A DNA stretch of 64,000 bases, from the NCBI RefSeq assembly GCF_900207575.1, contig NZ_OAOQ01000011.1, forward strand, positions 1-64,000. Direction: 5' to 3'. The notes beneath the pieces were generated by a model. That model ran no database searches and was not told where the DNA came from. It saw nothing but the letters and a program-made list of their open reading frames with translations. A program made the position numbers and the translations under genes. This DNA is from Cereibacter ovatus (GTDB lineage Bacteria; Pseudomonadota; Alphaproteobacteria; Rhodobacterales; Rhodobacteraceae). Positions 53,893 through 63,128 of the stretch are shown here, piece by piece. Positions within the stretch are counted from its first letter, which is position 1. Every line of letters starts with the position of its first letter.

Positions 53893-55586
53893 CACAAGCT
53901 GTCACCCCCGAGCCGCTGACACCCTGGGAACGGGTCGAGGCGGCTCTGACGCTTCTTGCAATCGATCCCGCGGGCCTCAAGGGCCTGTGGCTTCGGGCGC
54001 GGGCCAGCGGCCTGCGCGACCGGATCACGGCGGCGCTGTCGGCGCTGCCGCTGCCGGTGCGGCGCATCCATCCGACCATCGGCGACGATGCGTTGTTCGG
54101 CGGGCTGGATCTGGCCGCCACGCTGTCATCGGGCAGCCCGGTGATTCAGCGCGGTATTCTGGATGCGCCCTCGGCGCTGGTGCTGGCGATGGCCGAACGC
54201 AGCCCCGCGGGCCTTGCCGCCCGGCTGGGCACGGCCCTAGATCAGCCGCGGCACTGCCTGATCGCGCTGGATGAAGGCGCCGAAAAGGACGAACTGCTGC
54301 CCTTGGGCCTTGTCGACCGGCTGGGGCTGTTTCTGGACATCGACGGCCTGCAATGGAGCGAAACCCGCGACATCGCACTGGACCCCGACCGACTTGCCGC
54401 CGCCCGCACCCGTCTGGCGCAGGTGGTGACACCCGCGCGGGCCGGTGAAACGCTGGCCCGTGTCGCCGCACAACTGGGCATCGCCAGCCTTCGCGCGCCG
54501 ACGCTGGCCCTTGCCGCCGCCCGCGCGCAAGCCGCGTGGGAAGGCCACGATTCGGTGACCGACGATGACCTGCGCCGCGCCGCGGATCTGGTCTTTGCCC
54601 ATCGCGCGCTGCCCGCAACCGAAGAAGCGCCGCCGGAACCCGAACCGCCGGAAGACCAGCCCGACGATACCGACACCCCGCCGCCGCCCGAACAGCAGCA
54701 AGGCGAGGAAATGTTCCCCGAAGAAATGCTGGTCGAGGCCGTGCGCGCCGCCCTGCCCTCGGACCTGCTGGAACAGCTTGCCGCCGGCCGCGCCGCGCGG
54801 ATGGCACGGGGGGCCACCGGCACCGGCTCTGCGAAATCGGGCAACCGCCGCGGCCGTCCCCTGCCCTCGCGGCAGGGCCGTCTGGGCACCGGCGCGCGGA
54901 TCGATCTTGTCGGCACCCTGCGGGCCGCCGCGCCGTGGCAACCGCTGCGCCGGCGCCAGCAGCAGACCGACGCGGTCCTTCTGGTCCGACCGTCCGACAT
55001 CCGCATCAAACGGTTCCGCGAGACCTCGGACCGGGTGCTGATCTTTGCCGTCGACGCCTCGGGGTCTTCGGCGATGGCGCGTCTGTCCGAAGCCAAGGGC
55101 GCGATCGAACTGTTGCTGGCTCAGGCCTATGCCCGGCGCGATCACGTCTCGCTTCTGGCCTTCCGCGGTCGCGATGCCGAACTGATCCTGCCGCCGACGC
55201 GCAGTCTGGTGCAGACCAAACGGCGGCTTGCCGGCCTGCCGGGCGGCGGTGGCACGCCACTGGCGCATGGGCTTCGGCTGGCGCTGGCGGTGGGCATTCA
55301 GGCCCGTGCCCGGGGGATGACGCCGACCGTGGCACTTCTGACCGACGGGCGCGGCAACATCGCGCTGGATGGCAGCGCCAACCGCGCGCAGGCGGAAGAG
55401 GACGCGCTGAAGCTGGCAACCTCGCTGCGGGCCTCGGGTCTGCCGGCGCTGGTGATCGATACCGCGAACCGGCCACAGCCGTCGCTGGCGAACCTCGCCC
55501 GGGCGCTGGATGCGCCCTATATCGCGCTGCCGCGGGCGGATGCGCACCGGCTGTCGTCGGTGCTGGGCGCGGCGATGGGGGACTGA
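53889..55586 (+). CDS. bchD: Magnesium chelatase subunit D, probable CTG start
   Basis: BchD is the AAA+ partner with an integrin I (VWA) domain. The 565-residue protein has a degenerate ATPase half, an acidic-proline linker (EEAPPEPEPPEDQPDDTDTP) and the MIDAS-type DASGSSAMARLSEAKGAIE. The start was set at CTG 53889: GGAGG lies seven bases upstream, and CTGA overlaps the bchI stop. TTG 53868 is the nearest normal start codon but has no ribosome-binding site and lies inside bchI. A CTG start is rare; the choice is inference. Confidence 0.92.
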   Translation: MTQAVTPEPLTPWERVEAALTLLAIDPAGLKGLWLRARASGLRDRITAALSALPLPVRRIHPTIGDDALFGGLDLAATLSSGSPVIQRGILDAPSALVLAMAERSPAGLAARLGTALDQPRHCLIALDEGAEKDELLPLGLVDRLGLFLDIDGLQWSETRDIALDPDRLAAARTRLAQVVTPARAGETLARVAAQLGIASLRAPTLALAAARAQAAWEGHDSVTDDDLRRAADLVFAHRALPATEEAPPEPEPPEDQPDDTDTPPPPEQQQGEEMFPEEMLVEAVRAALPSDLLEQLAAGRAARMARGATGTGSAKSGNRRGRPLPSRQGRLGTGARIDLVGTLRAAAPWQPLRRRQQQTDAVLLVRPSDIRIKRFRETSDRVLIFAVDASGSSAMARLSEAKGAIELLLAQAYARRDHVSLLAFRGRDAELILPPTRSLVQTKRRLAGLPGGGGTPLAHGLRLALAVGIQARARGMTPTVALLTDGRGNIALDGSANRAQAEEDALKLATSLRASGLPALVIDTANRPQPSLANLARALDAPYIALPRADAHRLSSVLGAAMGD

Positions 55587-55589
55587 TCC

Positions 55590-56462
55590 ATGGACCTCGA
55601 CCGGATGCCACCAGACTGGCCCGGCCGAGGCTTCATGCGCCGCATCGACTGTGCGCCGCATCAATGGTGCGTGCTGGATCAGGGCGAGGGCCCCACACTT
55701 CTGCTGCTGCATGGCGCAGGCGGATCGACCCATTCATGGCGAAATCTTGTGCCGCTGCTGACGCCGCACTACAGGGTCGTGGCGCCTGACCTGCCGGGTC
55801 AGGGCTTCACCAAGGCGGGCAGCCGCCGCTTTTCGCTGGAAGCGATGGCCGGCGACATGGCGGCCCTGTGTCAGGCCGAAGGCTGGCGCCCGGTGGCGAT
55901 CATCGGCCACTCCGCCGGTGCCGCCCTTGCACTAAGGCTGTCCGAGATTTTACTCACCCCGCCCCGTGCGGTGGTGGGCGTGAATGCAGCACTTGGCAAT
56001 TTCGAGGGCACGGCCGGCTGGCTGTTCCCACTGATTGCCAAGATGCTGGCGCTGAACCCGTTCATTCCGCCAATGGCGGCACGGCTGTTCGGGGTCGAGG
56101 ATCGGGTGCGGCGGCTGATCGGCTCGACCGGGTCGGATCTGGACGAGGCCGGCCTGCGGCAATATCTGACCCTGATCAGCGATCATGTCCATGTCGATGG
56201 CACGCTGGCGATGATGGCGCAATGGCGGCTGGATGCGCTGCAACGTCGCCTGCCGGCGATCGACCTGCCGGCGCTGCTGATCGCGGGTGCGAAGGACGGC
56301 ACCGTGCCCGCCCGCATTTCGCGCGAGGCGGCCGCTCGGATGCCACTCGGAGAGTATGTCGAACTGCCCCGCCTTGGCCATCTGGCGCATGAGGAAAATG
56401 CGGCAGCGGTGACGGCAATCCTGCTGCCGTGGCTGGAAAAGCACGTTACTTCTGAGACTTAA
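55590..56462 (+). CDS. bchO: BchO alpha/beta hydrolase
   Basis: A 290-residue alpha/beta hydrolase associated with Mg-chelatase genes; its exact step is not established. The catalytic Ser is in IIGHSAGAALALRLSE, the oxyanion region in LLLHGAGGSTHSWRNL and the His in LPRLGHLAHEENA. It follows bchD by three bases and ends at a strong terminator. Confidence 0.93.
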   Translation: MDLDRMPPDWPGRGFMRRIDCAPHQWCVLDQGEGPTLLLLHGAGGSTHSWRNLVPLLTPHYRVVAPDLPGQGFTKAGSRRFSLEAMAGDMAALCQAEGWRPVAIIGHSAGAALALRLSEILLTPPRAVVGVNAALGNFEGTAGWLFPLIAKMLALNPFIPPMAARLFGVEDRVRRLIGSTGSDLDEAGLRQYLTLISDHVHVDGTLAMMAQWRLDALQRRLPAIDLPALLIAGAKDGTVPARISREAAARMPLGEYVELPRLGHLAHEENAAAVTAILLPWLEKHVTSET

Positions 56463-56473
56463 GCACGCGTTCA

Positions 56474-56488
56474 TTCACGAAGCGCGAA
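56474..56488 (+). repeat. Dispersed 15-bp motif, copy 4
   Basis: TTCACGAAGCGCGAA, just after bchO and before its terminator; identical to the copy at 21631. Confidence 0.6.
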
Positions 56489-56491
56489 ATA

Positions 56492-56526
56492 CAAAGGGCG
56501 GCTTCCTGATCGGAAGCCGCCCTTTG
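56492..56526. terminator. Bidirectional terminator between bchO and idi
   Basis: CAAAGGGCGGCTTCC and GGAAGCCGCCCTTTG form a perfect 15-bp stem with a five-base loop, ending in TTT or AAA pairs. It separates convergent bchO and idi. Confidence 0.85.
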
Positions 56527-56543
56527 CGTATCGGCTGCGGGCC

Positions 56544-57077
56544 TTATTGAACCACGCGCATCTTGCCAAAGATCCGCTCCATATGGTCGGCCAGATAGAT
56601 CCGAAGCCAAGGGGTGAACCGCTCGGGGTGGTCCTGCACCTCGCGCGACAGATCGTTCAGATCGATCCAGCGGGTCTCCCAGACTTCTTCCGGGTCGGGC
56701 GAAACCGGCAGATCCTGCGGCGCCTCGGCCACGAAGATGTCGACCACCTCGTGCTCGATCAAGCCGCCGCCAACATCGGCGCGGTATTCAACCTGATCGG
56801 CGAACACCGTGACCAGCCCGGTGATCCCCAGTTCTTCGCGCAGGCGACGGACGGCACAATCGGCCGCCTCTTCGCCCCAGCGCGGATGGGTGCAGCAGGT
56901 GTTCGCCCACAGACCCGGCGTGTGATATTTGCCGGCGGCCCGGCGCTGGATCAGCACCGAATCCCCGGCCATGACGAACACGGAAATCGCCTTGTGGCGA
57001 AGTCCGCGCTGATGCGCCTCAAGTTTTTCGACCGGCATCAGGCGACCATCGACCCAGGCGGGAACCATCTCGCTCAT
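56544..57077 (-). CDS. idi: Isopentenyl-diphosphate delta-isomerase
   Basis: Idi interconverts IPP and DMAPP, balancing precursors for carotenoids and the phytyl tail. The 177-residue Nudix-fold (type 1) enzyme has the active-site Cys in WANTCCTHPRWGEEAAD, the Nudix-like RRLREELGI and the metal-ligand EYRADVGGGLIEHEVVDIF. It follows bchP by four bases and is the last gene of the bchE operon. Confidence 0.95.
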   Translation of the reverse strand: MSEMVPAWVDGRLMPVEKLEAHQRGLRHKAISVFVMAGDSVLIQRRAAGKYHTPGLWANTCCTHPRWGEEAADCAVRRLREELGITGLVTVFADQVEYRADVGGGLIEHEVVDIFVAEAPQDLPVSPDPEEVWETRWIDLNDLSREVQDHPERFTPWLRIYLADHMERIFGKMRVVQ

Positions 57078-57081
57078 GCCG

Positions 57082-58266
57082 TCAGGTCCATTGCGGCGAC
57101 ACCAGCCGCGACAGGTGCATCACGTTCTTGAAGCCGATCTTGATATGGGCCCAAGGCTGTTTGCTGGTCAGCTTCTTGTTCATGTAGGACTCGAACGTCA
57201 GACGCTGGACGTCGGTATCGTGGCACAGGCTGACAAAGCGTTCACGGCGTTCATCGTCACGATAATAGGCATCCTGCATCGAACGCAGAACCTTGAACAC
57301 GGTCTTGTGGTCGGCCATGAACATCTTGCGCGCCAGTTGCAGGTCGCTGGCGCGGCCCGACTTCAGGCAGGCAAGGCAGGCCTTGGCCGCCACCTGCCCG
57401 CCGACGAAGGCGTAATAGATCCCCTCGCCCGAGGACGGCGCCACGACGCCCGCGGCGTCGCCCGCCAGCACCACATCCTTGCCGTTGTCCCATTTATCAA
57501 GCGGTTGCAACGGGATCGGCGCGCCTTCCTTGCGGATGGTCTCGCAGTTTTCAAGCCCGCCCTGCTTGCGCAGCAGCGCCGTCGCAGCTTTCAGGTCAAA
57601 GCCATGGATGCCGGTTCCCATGCCGACCGAGGCCGTCCCGCCGTGCGGGAAGATCCAGCCGTAGAAATCGGGGCTGACGCGGCCATCATAGATCACGTCG
57701 CAGCGGGTGGGATCGTAGTCGATGGCGGGATCGGTCGGCGGCTTGATGATCTCGTGATAGGCGATGACCATCGGGATCTTGTCGCCACCGGGCACCTCGG
57801 CGCGGGCCACATCCGACTTGGCGCCATCGGCCCCGATCACCAGCTTGGTCTCGGACCGGCGTTCCTCGCCCGACTGCTTGTCGCGCCAGACCACGAAGGT
57901 GTGGAAGCTGTCGCGCTCGATCCGCAGGAAGGTGCCGGTGAGGCGTTCGGCGCCCGACTTGGCCGCGCGGCGGCGCAGCCATTCGTCGAAATGCTCGCGG
58001 TCGACCATGCCGACAAAGCCGCCCTCGATCGGGATATCGACCTTGCGGCCGGTGGGCGAGATCATGCGCGCGGTCTTGATCCGCGCCACGATCTGGCTGT
58101 CGGGAATGTCGAAATCGGCAATCAGCCGCGGCGGGATCGCGCCGCCGCAGGGTTTGATGCGGCCCTCACGGTCCAGAAGCGCCACGCGCTTGCCGGCCCG
58201 TGCCAGCTCATCGGCCGCCGTGGCGCCCGACGGGCCGCCACCCACAACGAAAACATCATAGGCCAT
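57082..58266 (-). CDS. bchP: Geranylgeranyl reductase
   Basis: BchP saturates the geranylgeranyl tail of bacteriochlorophyll to phytyl with NADPH. The 394-residue flavoprotein has FAD motif VFVVGGGPSGATAADELARA, the signature KPCGGAIPPRLI, and VVLAGDAAGVVAPSSGEGIYYA. The start is ATG 58266, three bases after the upstream gene. Confidence 0.96.
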   Translation of the reverse strand: MAYDVFVVGGGPSGATAADELARAGKRVALLDREGRIKPCGGAIPPRLIADFDIPDSQIVARIKTARMISPTGRKVDIPIEGGFVGMVDREHFDEWLRRRAAKSGAERLTGTFLRIERDSFHTFVVWRDKQSGEERRSETKLVIGADGAKSDVARAEVPGGDKIPMVIAYHEIIKPPTDPAIDYDPTRCDVIYDGRVSPDFYGWIFPHGGTASVGMGTGIHGFDLKAATALLRKQGGLENCETIRKEGAPIPLQPLDKWDNGKDVVLAGDAAGVVAPSSGEGIYYAFVGGQVAAKACLACLKSGRASDLQLARKMFMADHKTVFKVLRSMQDAYYRDDERRERFVSLCHDTDVQRLTFESYMNKKLTSKQPWAHIKIGFKNVMHLSRLVSPQWT

Positions 58267-58268
58267 GA

Positions 58269-59552
58269 TCACTCTCCAGGCACAAGCCGGCCGGCGGGCA
58301 TTCCGCGCCCACCTTCCAGGATACGAAGCGCCATCAGCGCAGAAACGACGAACAGAGCGGCCTCGACGATGAAGACAAGGCCGAAAGCGGTGGGAATGGA
58401 AGTCCAAAGGCGCAGAAGATCGGCCGCGCCCGCGCCGGCAAGGCCGCCGAAACCTGCGGCAACGGCCTGCGCCGCGCCCCACAGGCCCATGCGGGTTCCC
58501 TCGCGGGCGGTGCGGCCCTCGCTGGCAAGCTGCATCATCGACCCGATGGCGGCGACGGCGAACATGCCATTGAACAGGCCCATCATCACCACGGCCGGCA
58601 CGATCAGCGGCAGGTTCATCTGCCCCAGAAGCGCGATCGCCAGCAGCGCCAACGCCGAGCCAAGGCACCCCGTCACCACCCACGACCGAAGCGAGCCGAT
58701 GCGCAGCGCGCTTTGCCCGATGCCCACGGCCAGCATGCCGACGAAGACGCCGCCGTTCTGCGCCCCCGAAAGCGAGGTGGTCTGCCCCGGCGTCAGGCCG
58801 AAGACGAAGCCGGCATAGGGTTCAAGGATCAGTTCCTGCATGAAATAGGCGGTCATCGACAGGAAGACGAAGAAGGTGAAGATCCGCGCCCGCGGCTCGG
58901 CCCAGATCTCACGCAGGCCCTGCATCAGGGGCGCGGCGTCGGGTTCGGGCTCGGCCGTCAGGCCGCGTTCGACCCCCCAGGTCGCCAGAACGGTCAGGAT
59001 CACGCTGCCGATGCAGACGGTGGCCACGATTTCCAGCAGCAACTCCGGCGAATAGGGTTCCAGCAGCGCACCCACGGTTCCGGCGGTGGCGGCAATGCCG
59101 AAGATCATCATCAGCCAGGTGATGGTGGCGGCCGCGGCGCGACGGTCGGGCCGGGTGCAGGTCGCCATCAGCGCCAGAAGCGAGGTTCCCCCCGCCCCGG
59201 CGCCAAGGCCGATCAGCAGATAGGCCACGAAGGACAGCATCAGACCGGGCCAGAAGGCATGGCCCATCATCACCACCCCGGCCGAGGCCGAGAAGGCGCC
59301 GATCGCCAGCACCGTGATGCCGCCAACGATCCAGCGCGTGCGGTTGCCCGACGTGTCCGAGCGATAGCCCCAGGACGGCCGGGTGATCTGCACCGCATAA
59401 TGCAGCGCGACCAGAACACCCGCCAGCACCGCGGGAAGGGCCAGTTCAACCACCATCAGCCGGTTCAGCGTCGAGGTGGTCAGCACCACCATTCCGCCAA
59501 GGCTCATCTGCACAAGACCCAGCCGGAAGATGCCGATCCAGCCCAGGGTCAC
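58269..59552 (-). CDS. PucC/BCH2-family membrane transporter
   Basis: A 427-residue major-facilitator-like protein with about 12 membrane segments. In Rhodobacter the ORF at this place between bchG and bchP (orf427/428) belongs to the family that includes PucC and LhaA, which help assemble light-harvesting complexes, perhaps by delivering pigments. GLVQMSLGGMVVLTTSTLNR at the start is the family signature. The ATGA overlap with bchG couples the two genes. Confidence 0.92.
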   Translation of the reverse strand: MTLGWIGIFRLGLVQMSLGGMVVLTTSTLNRLMVVELALPAVLAGVLVALHYAVQITRPSWGYRSDTSGNRTRWIVGGITVLAIGAFSASAGVVMMGHAFWPGLMLSFVAYLLIGLGAGAGGTSLLALMATCTRPDRRAAAATITWLMMIFGIAATAGTVGALLEPYSPELLLEIVATVCIGSVILTVLATWGVERGLTAEPEPDAAPLMQGLREIWAEPRARIFTFFVFLSMTAYFMQELILEPYAGFVFGLTPGQTTSLSGAQNGGVFVGMLAVGIGQSALRIGSLRSWVVTGCLGSALALLAIALLGQMNLPLIVPAVVMMGLFNGMFAVAAIGSMMQLASEGRTAREGTRMGLWGAAQAVAAGFGGLAGAGAADLLRLWTSIPTAFGLVFIVEAALFVVSALMALRILEGGRGMPAGRLVPGE

Positions 59553-60457
59553 GGCATGACCTCCAGCCCGCGGATCGCGAAGGCGGCAACCATCATGCCC
59601 AGCACATACATCGTGACGCCGGTGCCGTTATACCACGGGCACTTGCCCGCCGGATCGCGCAGCAGAACCCGCATCGCGACCAGTTGCGCCACCAGCAGCG
59701 CCCCGATTGCCGCCGCATGGATCGGCTTGCCCCAGATCACCAGCAACGAGATCACCAGCATCTGCGCCAGCGCCATCACCGTGCAGGCCAGCTTGGCCGC
59801 GACCTCGGGGCCGAGAACCACAGGCAGCGATCGCACACCATGCTGACGGTCGCCTTCCAGCGCCTTGAAATCGTTCAGCGTCATGATGCCGTGCGCGCCA
59901 AAGGCATAAAGCAGCGCGATCGACACGATGAAGAAGTTGGGCGCCCCCGCCGACAGCACGGCCGCGCCGGTGAACCAGGGCAGCCCTTCATAGCACAGCG
60001 CGACAAGGCCCGGCCCCCACCATCCCGACCGCTTCAGGCGGATCGGTTCGATCGAGTAAGCCCAGGCCGCCAGCACGCCAAAGACAGTGGCGCCAAAGCC
60101 CCATGGGCCCAGCATCCAGCCCACCGCCAGCGAGGCGACCGACATGATGATGGCAATGTAAAGCCCCCAGCGGCCGGGAATGCGCCCCGACGGGATCGGG
60201 CGGTGCGGCTCGTTCACCGCATCCACATGGCGGTCGCACCAGTTGTTCGCCGCCTGACTCATGCCGCAGACCAGCGGGCCGGCCAGGAACATGCCCAGCA
60301 ACACCAGTGGCCATTGCGCGCCCGGCCAGACCCCGACCGAGATCGTGCCGCAAAGATAGGCCCAGATCGGCGGGAACCATGTGATGGGCTGGATCAGCTC
60401 GAGCAGCGCGCTCGGCTGAGGATAAGAGCGGGGCTGTAAGGAGAGATTGACACTCAT
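59549..60457 (-). CDS. bchG: Bacteriochlorophyll synthase
   Basis: BchG attaches geranylgeranyl diphosphate to bacteriochlorophyllide a. The 302-residue UbiA-type prenyltransferase has the first Asp motif NNWCDRHVDAVNEPHRPIPSG, the second region ALLYAFGAHGIMTLNDFKAL and several membrane helices. ATG 60457 has AGGTGA upstream; GTG 60466 would add three residues. A PpsR box lies directly upstream. Confidence 0.95.
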   Translation of the reverse strand: MSVNLSLQPRSYPQPSALLELIQPITWFPPIWAYLCGTISVGVWPGAQWPLVLLGMFLAGPLVCGMSQAANNWCDRHVDAVNEPHRPIPSGRIPGRWGLYIAIIMSVASLAVGWMLGPWGFGATVFGVLAAWAYSIEPIRLKRSGWWGPGLVALCYEGLPWFTGAAVLSAGAPNFFIVSIALLYAFGAHGIMTLNDFKALEGDRQHGVRSLPVVLGPEVAAKLACTVMALAQMLVISLLVIWGKPIHAAAIGALLVAQLVAMRVLLRDPAGKCPWYNGTGVTMYVLGMMVAAFAIRGLEVMP

Positions 60458-60460
60458 GTG

Positions 60461-60478
60461 TGTCACCTATGCATGACA
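60461..60478. promoter_or_regulatory. PpsR box upstream of bchG
   Basis: TGTCACCTATGCATGACA matches TGT-N12-ACA. It is in the 74-base bchJ-bchG gap, so bchG may have its own repressed promoter. Confidence 0.72.
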
Positions 60479-60487
60479 GGAGGGAGT

Positions 60488-60506
60488 CGGGCAAGAAGAT
60501 TGCCCG
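60488..60506 (-). promoter_or_regulatory. Stem-loop in the bchJ-bchG gap
   Basis: CGGGCAA-GAAGA-TTGCCCG, a perfect 7-bp stem. It may mark the 3' end of a bchEJ segment or stabilise it. Confidence 0.5.
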
Positions 60507-60531
60507 CGGCCCCCAGTGACAGGATTACGCA

Positions 60532-61149
60532 TCAGTTCCCCCTTGGCAGGAGCTCGAACCGGCAGGCGGAGGCGCCCATGGCGCAGCAGTCCGTCTCGCG
60601 CACGGCCACATCGGGCCAGACGAGACGCGAAAAAAGGCGCTCGAACACCGCCGCGTGCCAGTGGCACATCGGGATGTCCGAGCTTTCTCCGGCGACCACG
60701 GGGTTTCTCGCGATCTCGAATGACAGCGGGCGTTTCGAGACGATGCGGAAGTGGCCCGAGCCGGCGAAGGTCCAGGAATGCTTGGCGATGGCCGAGGCAA
60801 GCACGCGCGCGCCCAGAAAGGCGGGCAGCGCGCGGATCACCTTTTGCGCCAGCGCCGGGATGCGGTTGGCAAGGATATAGTCCCCCGTCGCCAACCCGGC
60901 CTCGCGCAAGAGGCGCGGGGCCTCTTGCGGATGGGTCTCGCGCACCCAGCGGTGCAGCGTCCGGACCTGCGTCTCGGGCAACATCCCCGAGTCGGGGCCC
61001 GGCCGGGGCACACCCGCCGCGGCAAGGGCGCGGTCGGCCGCGCCCGGACCGAAAGCTGCATCCAGCACCGGAATCAGCTGGAGGATCGCATTGGGCCCGA
61101 TCCGGTGAACCACCGGATCGGACTCGATGCGCTGGGAATGCGCGGTCAT
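60532..61149 (-). CDS. bchJ: BchJ, V4R-domain protein of bacteriochlorophyll synthesis
   Basis: A 205-residue protein. BchJ was once called a 4-vinyl reductase, but its role is now thought to be accessory, as a possible substrate carrier. The C-terminal V4R domain is seen in MCHWHAAVFERLFSRLVWP and ETDCCAMGASACRFELLP. It follows bchE by six bases. Confidence 0.92.
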   Translation of the reverse strand: MTAHSQRIESDPVVHRIGPNAILQLIPVLDAAFGPGAADRALAAAGVPRPGPDSGMLPETQVRTLHRWVRETHPQEAPRLLREAGLATGDYILANRIPALAQKVIRALPAFLGARVLASAIAKHSWTFAGSGHFRIVSKRPLSFEIARNPVVAGESSDIPMCHWHAAVFERLFSRLVWPDVAVRETDCCAMGASACRFELLPRGN

Positions 61150-61155
61150 CGGCGA

Positions 61156-62985
61156 TTACTCCGCCGGACGGACCAGCTGGTCCTCCTCCATCTGCTGCTT
61201 GCCGCCGCCACAGGCCATCGGCATGGCGAACTCGTCCATCTGTTCCTTGCCGCCACCGCAGGCCATCGGAACGAGGAATTCATCCACCTGTTGCTGCTTG
61301 TTGCCGCCGCAGCCGCAATCAGAGCCGTCCGCGTGACCGCCGCAGCCACCAGCCGCCGCAGCCGCAAAGATCGGCGCCGCGTCGGCCTTTGCGGCGGTGC
61401 GCTCGGCGGCCCGGGCCTTGCCCTGCTCGCGCAGCGCCTCGCGGCGTTCGGCGGCCTTGGCGGCACGGTCGGCCGAAGCCTCCCAGTCGGCCATCTGGGC
61501 GTTGCCGATCTTGCGGGTCTCGTCGAAGTGGAAATCCACCTTGTCCTTGGACTGCGGACCCCAATAGCCGGCCTTGCCGAGGTCGTAGAAGGTTCGCCCC
61601 ACCCCGGCCTTCAGGAACGCCTTCAGACAGCCAAGCAGATACCGACGACGGAAGCCGGTGCCGCGCCACGGATAGTGGAACAGCGCCTTGCGCATGTAGA
61701 AGCGGCGATAGTTGTTCATCACGCCGTCCAGCAGTTCGCCGCGGGTCAGCGCCTTCGGCTTCATGATCGGCGTCACGAAGTTGTATTTGGAATAGTCGAA
61801 CACCTCGACCTGATCACGCATTTCCTGGAACAGCGGCGTGAACGGCCACGGCGTATACATCGCCCAGTTCGCAAGGTCGGGCTGCCAGTCCCAGACCATC
61901 TTGAAGGTTTCTTCCAGCGTCTCTTTGGTCTCGTTCTCGAGGCCAACGATGAACTGGGCTTCGGTGAAGATGTCGGCCTCGCGCAGAAGGCGGATCGCCT
62001 CCTTGTTCTCGGCCACCGTCGTCTCCTTGTTGAAGACGTCGAGCTTCAGCTGCGCCGCGGCCTCGGTACCAAGCGAGATGTGGACCAGACCGGCCTTGCG
62101 GTAGAACTTCAGCAGTTCCTTGTCGCGCTTGATGTCGGTCACGCGGGTGTTGATGCCCCACTTGACCTTGTCGGGCAGGCCGCGGGCGATCATTTCCTCG
62201 CAGAATTCGATGAATTTCTTGCGGTTGATCGTCGGTTCCTCGTCCGCAAGGATGAAGAAGCCGACCTGATGCTCGTTCACCAGCTTTTCGATCTCGTCCA
62301 CGACCTTTTTCGGGTCGCGCACGCGGTAATCGCGCCAGAACTTCCACTGCGAGCAGAACGAGCAGGTGAAGGGGCAGCCGCGCGCCATGTTCGGGATCGC
62401 CACCCGCACGCCAAGCGGCGTGTAGATGTAGTTCTTCCAGTTCAGGATGCCCCAGTCGGGCTCGATCGAGTCGACATCCTTGATGGTCGGCGCCGCCGGG
62501 GTGGCGATGATCTCGTCGCCTTCCTGGAAGGCCAGACCCTTCACCTGATGGCGGGTCTCGGCGAAGTTGCCGGCCTCATAGGCGCGCAGCAGGTTCACCA
62601 GAACCTCTTCGCCCTCACCGCGCACGATCACGTCGACCTGCGGCGCTTCTTCGATCACCTGACGGAACATGAAGGTGGCGTGGATGCCGCCCAGAACGCG
62701 CAGCGCGTTCGGCACCACTTCCATCGCGATCTTCAGCGTTTCCTCGGCCTCGTAGATCGAGGGGGTAATGGCGGTGGTCGCGACGACGTCGGGCTGAAGT
62801 TGCTTGAACTTCTCGGCAAGCTGTTCGTGCGAGACGTAATCCGTCATCGCGTCAATGAAATGGTAATCGGTATAGCCGGCCTTCTTCAGGGCGCCGCAAA
62901 GATAGGCGACCCACGCCGGGGGCCAGCTGCCGGCGATCTCGGCGCCCCCGGAGTGATAGTTCGGGTGAACGAATACGATGCGCAT
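61156..62985 (-). CDS. bchE: Oxygen-independent Mg-protoporphyrin IX monomethyl ester cyclase with Cys-rich tail
   Basis: BchE closes the fifth ring of bacteriochlorophyll without oxygen, using a B12-binding N-terminus and a radical-SAM core. The 609-residue protein has the motif [18 protein letters not shown] and EAEETLKIA in the B12-like part. After residue 545 there is a tail with Cys548, 557, 559, 576 and 592 and two 16-residue repeats (residues 565-580 and 581-596, pattern [16 protein letters not shown]). The PpsR and FnrL-type boxes upstream fit anaerobic expression. Confidence 0.95.
   Translation of the reverse strand: MRIVFVHPNYHSGGAEIAGSWPPAWVAYLCGALKKAGYTDYHFIDAMTDYVSHEQLAEKFKQLQPDVVATTAITPSIYEAEETLKIAMEVVPNALRVLGGIHATFMFRQVIEEAPQVDVIVRGEGEEVLVNLLRAYEAGNFAETRHQVKGLAFQEGDEIIATPAAPTIKDVDSIEPDWGILNWKNYIYTPLGVRVAIPNMARGCPFTCSFCSQWKFWRDYRVRDPKKVVDEIEKLVNEHQVGFFILADEEPTINRKKFIEFCEEMIARGLPDKVKWGINTRVTDIKRDKELLKFYRKAGLVHISLGTEAAAQLKLDVFNKETTVAENKEAIRLLREADIFTEAQFIVGLENETKETLEETFKMVWDWQPDLANWAMYTPWPFTPLFQEMRDQVEVFDYSKYNFVTPIMKPKALTRGELLDGVMNNYRRFYMRKALFHYPWRGTGFRRRYLLGCLKAFLKAGVGRTFYDLGKAGYWGPQSKDKVDFHFDETRKIGNAQMADWEASADRAAKAAERREALREQGKARAAERTAAKADAAPIFAAAAAGGCGGHADGSDCGCGGNKQQQVDEFLVPMACGGGKEQMDEFAMPMACGGGKQQMEEDQLVRPAE
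61195..61288 (-). repeat. 48-bp coding tandem repeat in the bchE tail
   Basis: Two full units and a partial third encode (Q/E)[15 protein letters not shown]. The unit ends in ACGGGK each time. Confidence 0.75.
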
Positions 62986-63001
62986 TGGTGGACTCCCGCT
63001 G

Positions 63002-63019
63002 TGTCCATTTCAGTTGACA
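63002..63019. promoter_or_regulatory. PpsR box upstream of bchE
   Basis: TGTCCATTTCAGTTGACA matches TGT-N12-ACA, 16 bases before the bchE ATG. Confidence 0.82.
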
Positions 63020-63038
63020 TACTTCTCTGCCGGGCAAT

Positions 63039-63052
63039 TTGATGCATGTCAA
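63039..63052. promoter_or_regulatory. FnrL-type box upstream of bchE
   Basis: TTGAT-GCAT-GTCAA matches the FNR palindrome TTGAT-N4-ATCAA in all but one base. FnrL activates bchE at low oxygen in R. sphaeroides. It is about 60 bases upstream of the ATG, behind the PpsR box. Confidence 0.75.
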
Positions 63053-63128
63053 AGCGACCATTCGTACCCAAGGGGGCGCCCGAAGGCGGGGCGCAAGGCC
63101 CACGGCGGGGCGTGGCCACGGCGCCCGG

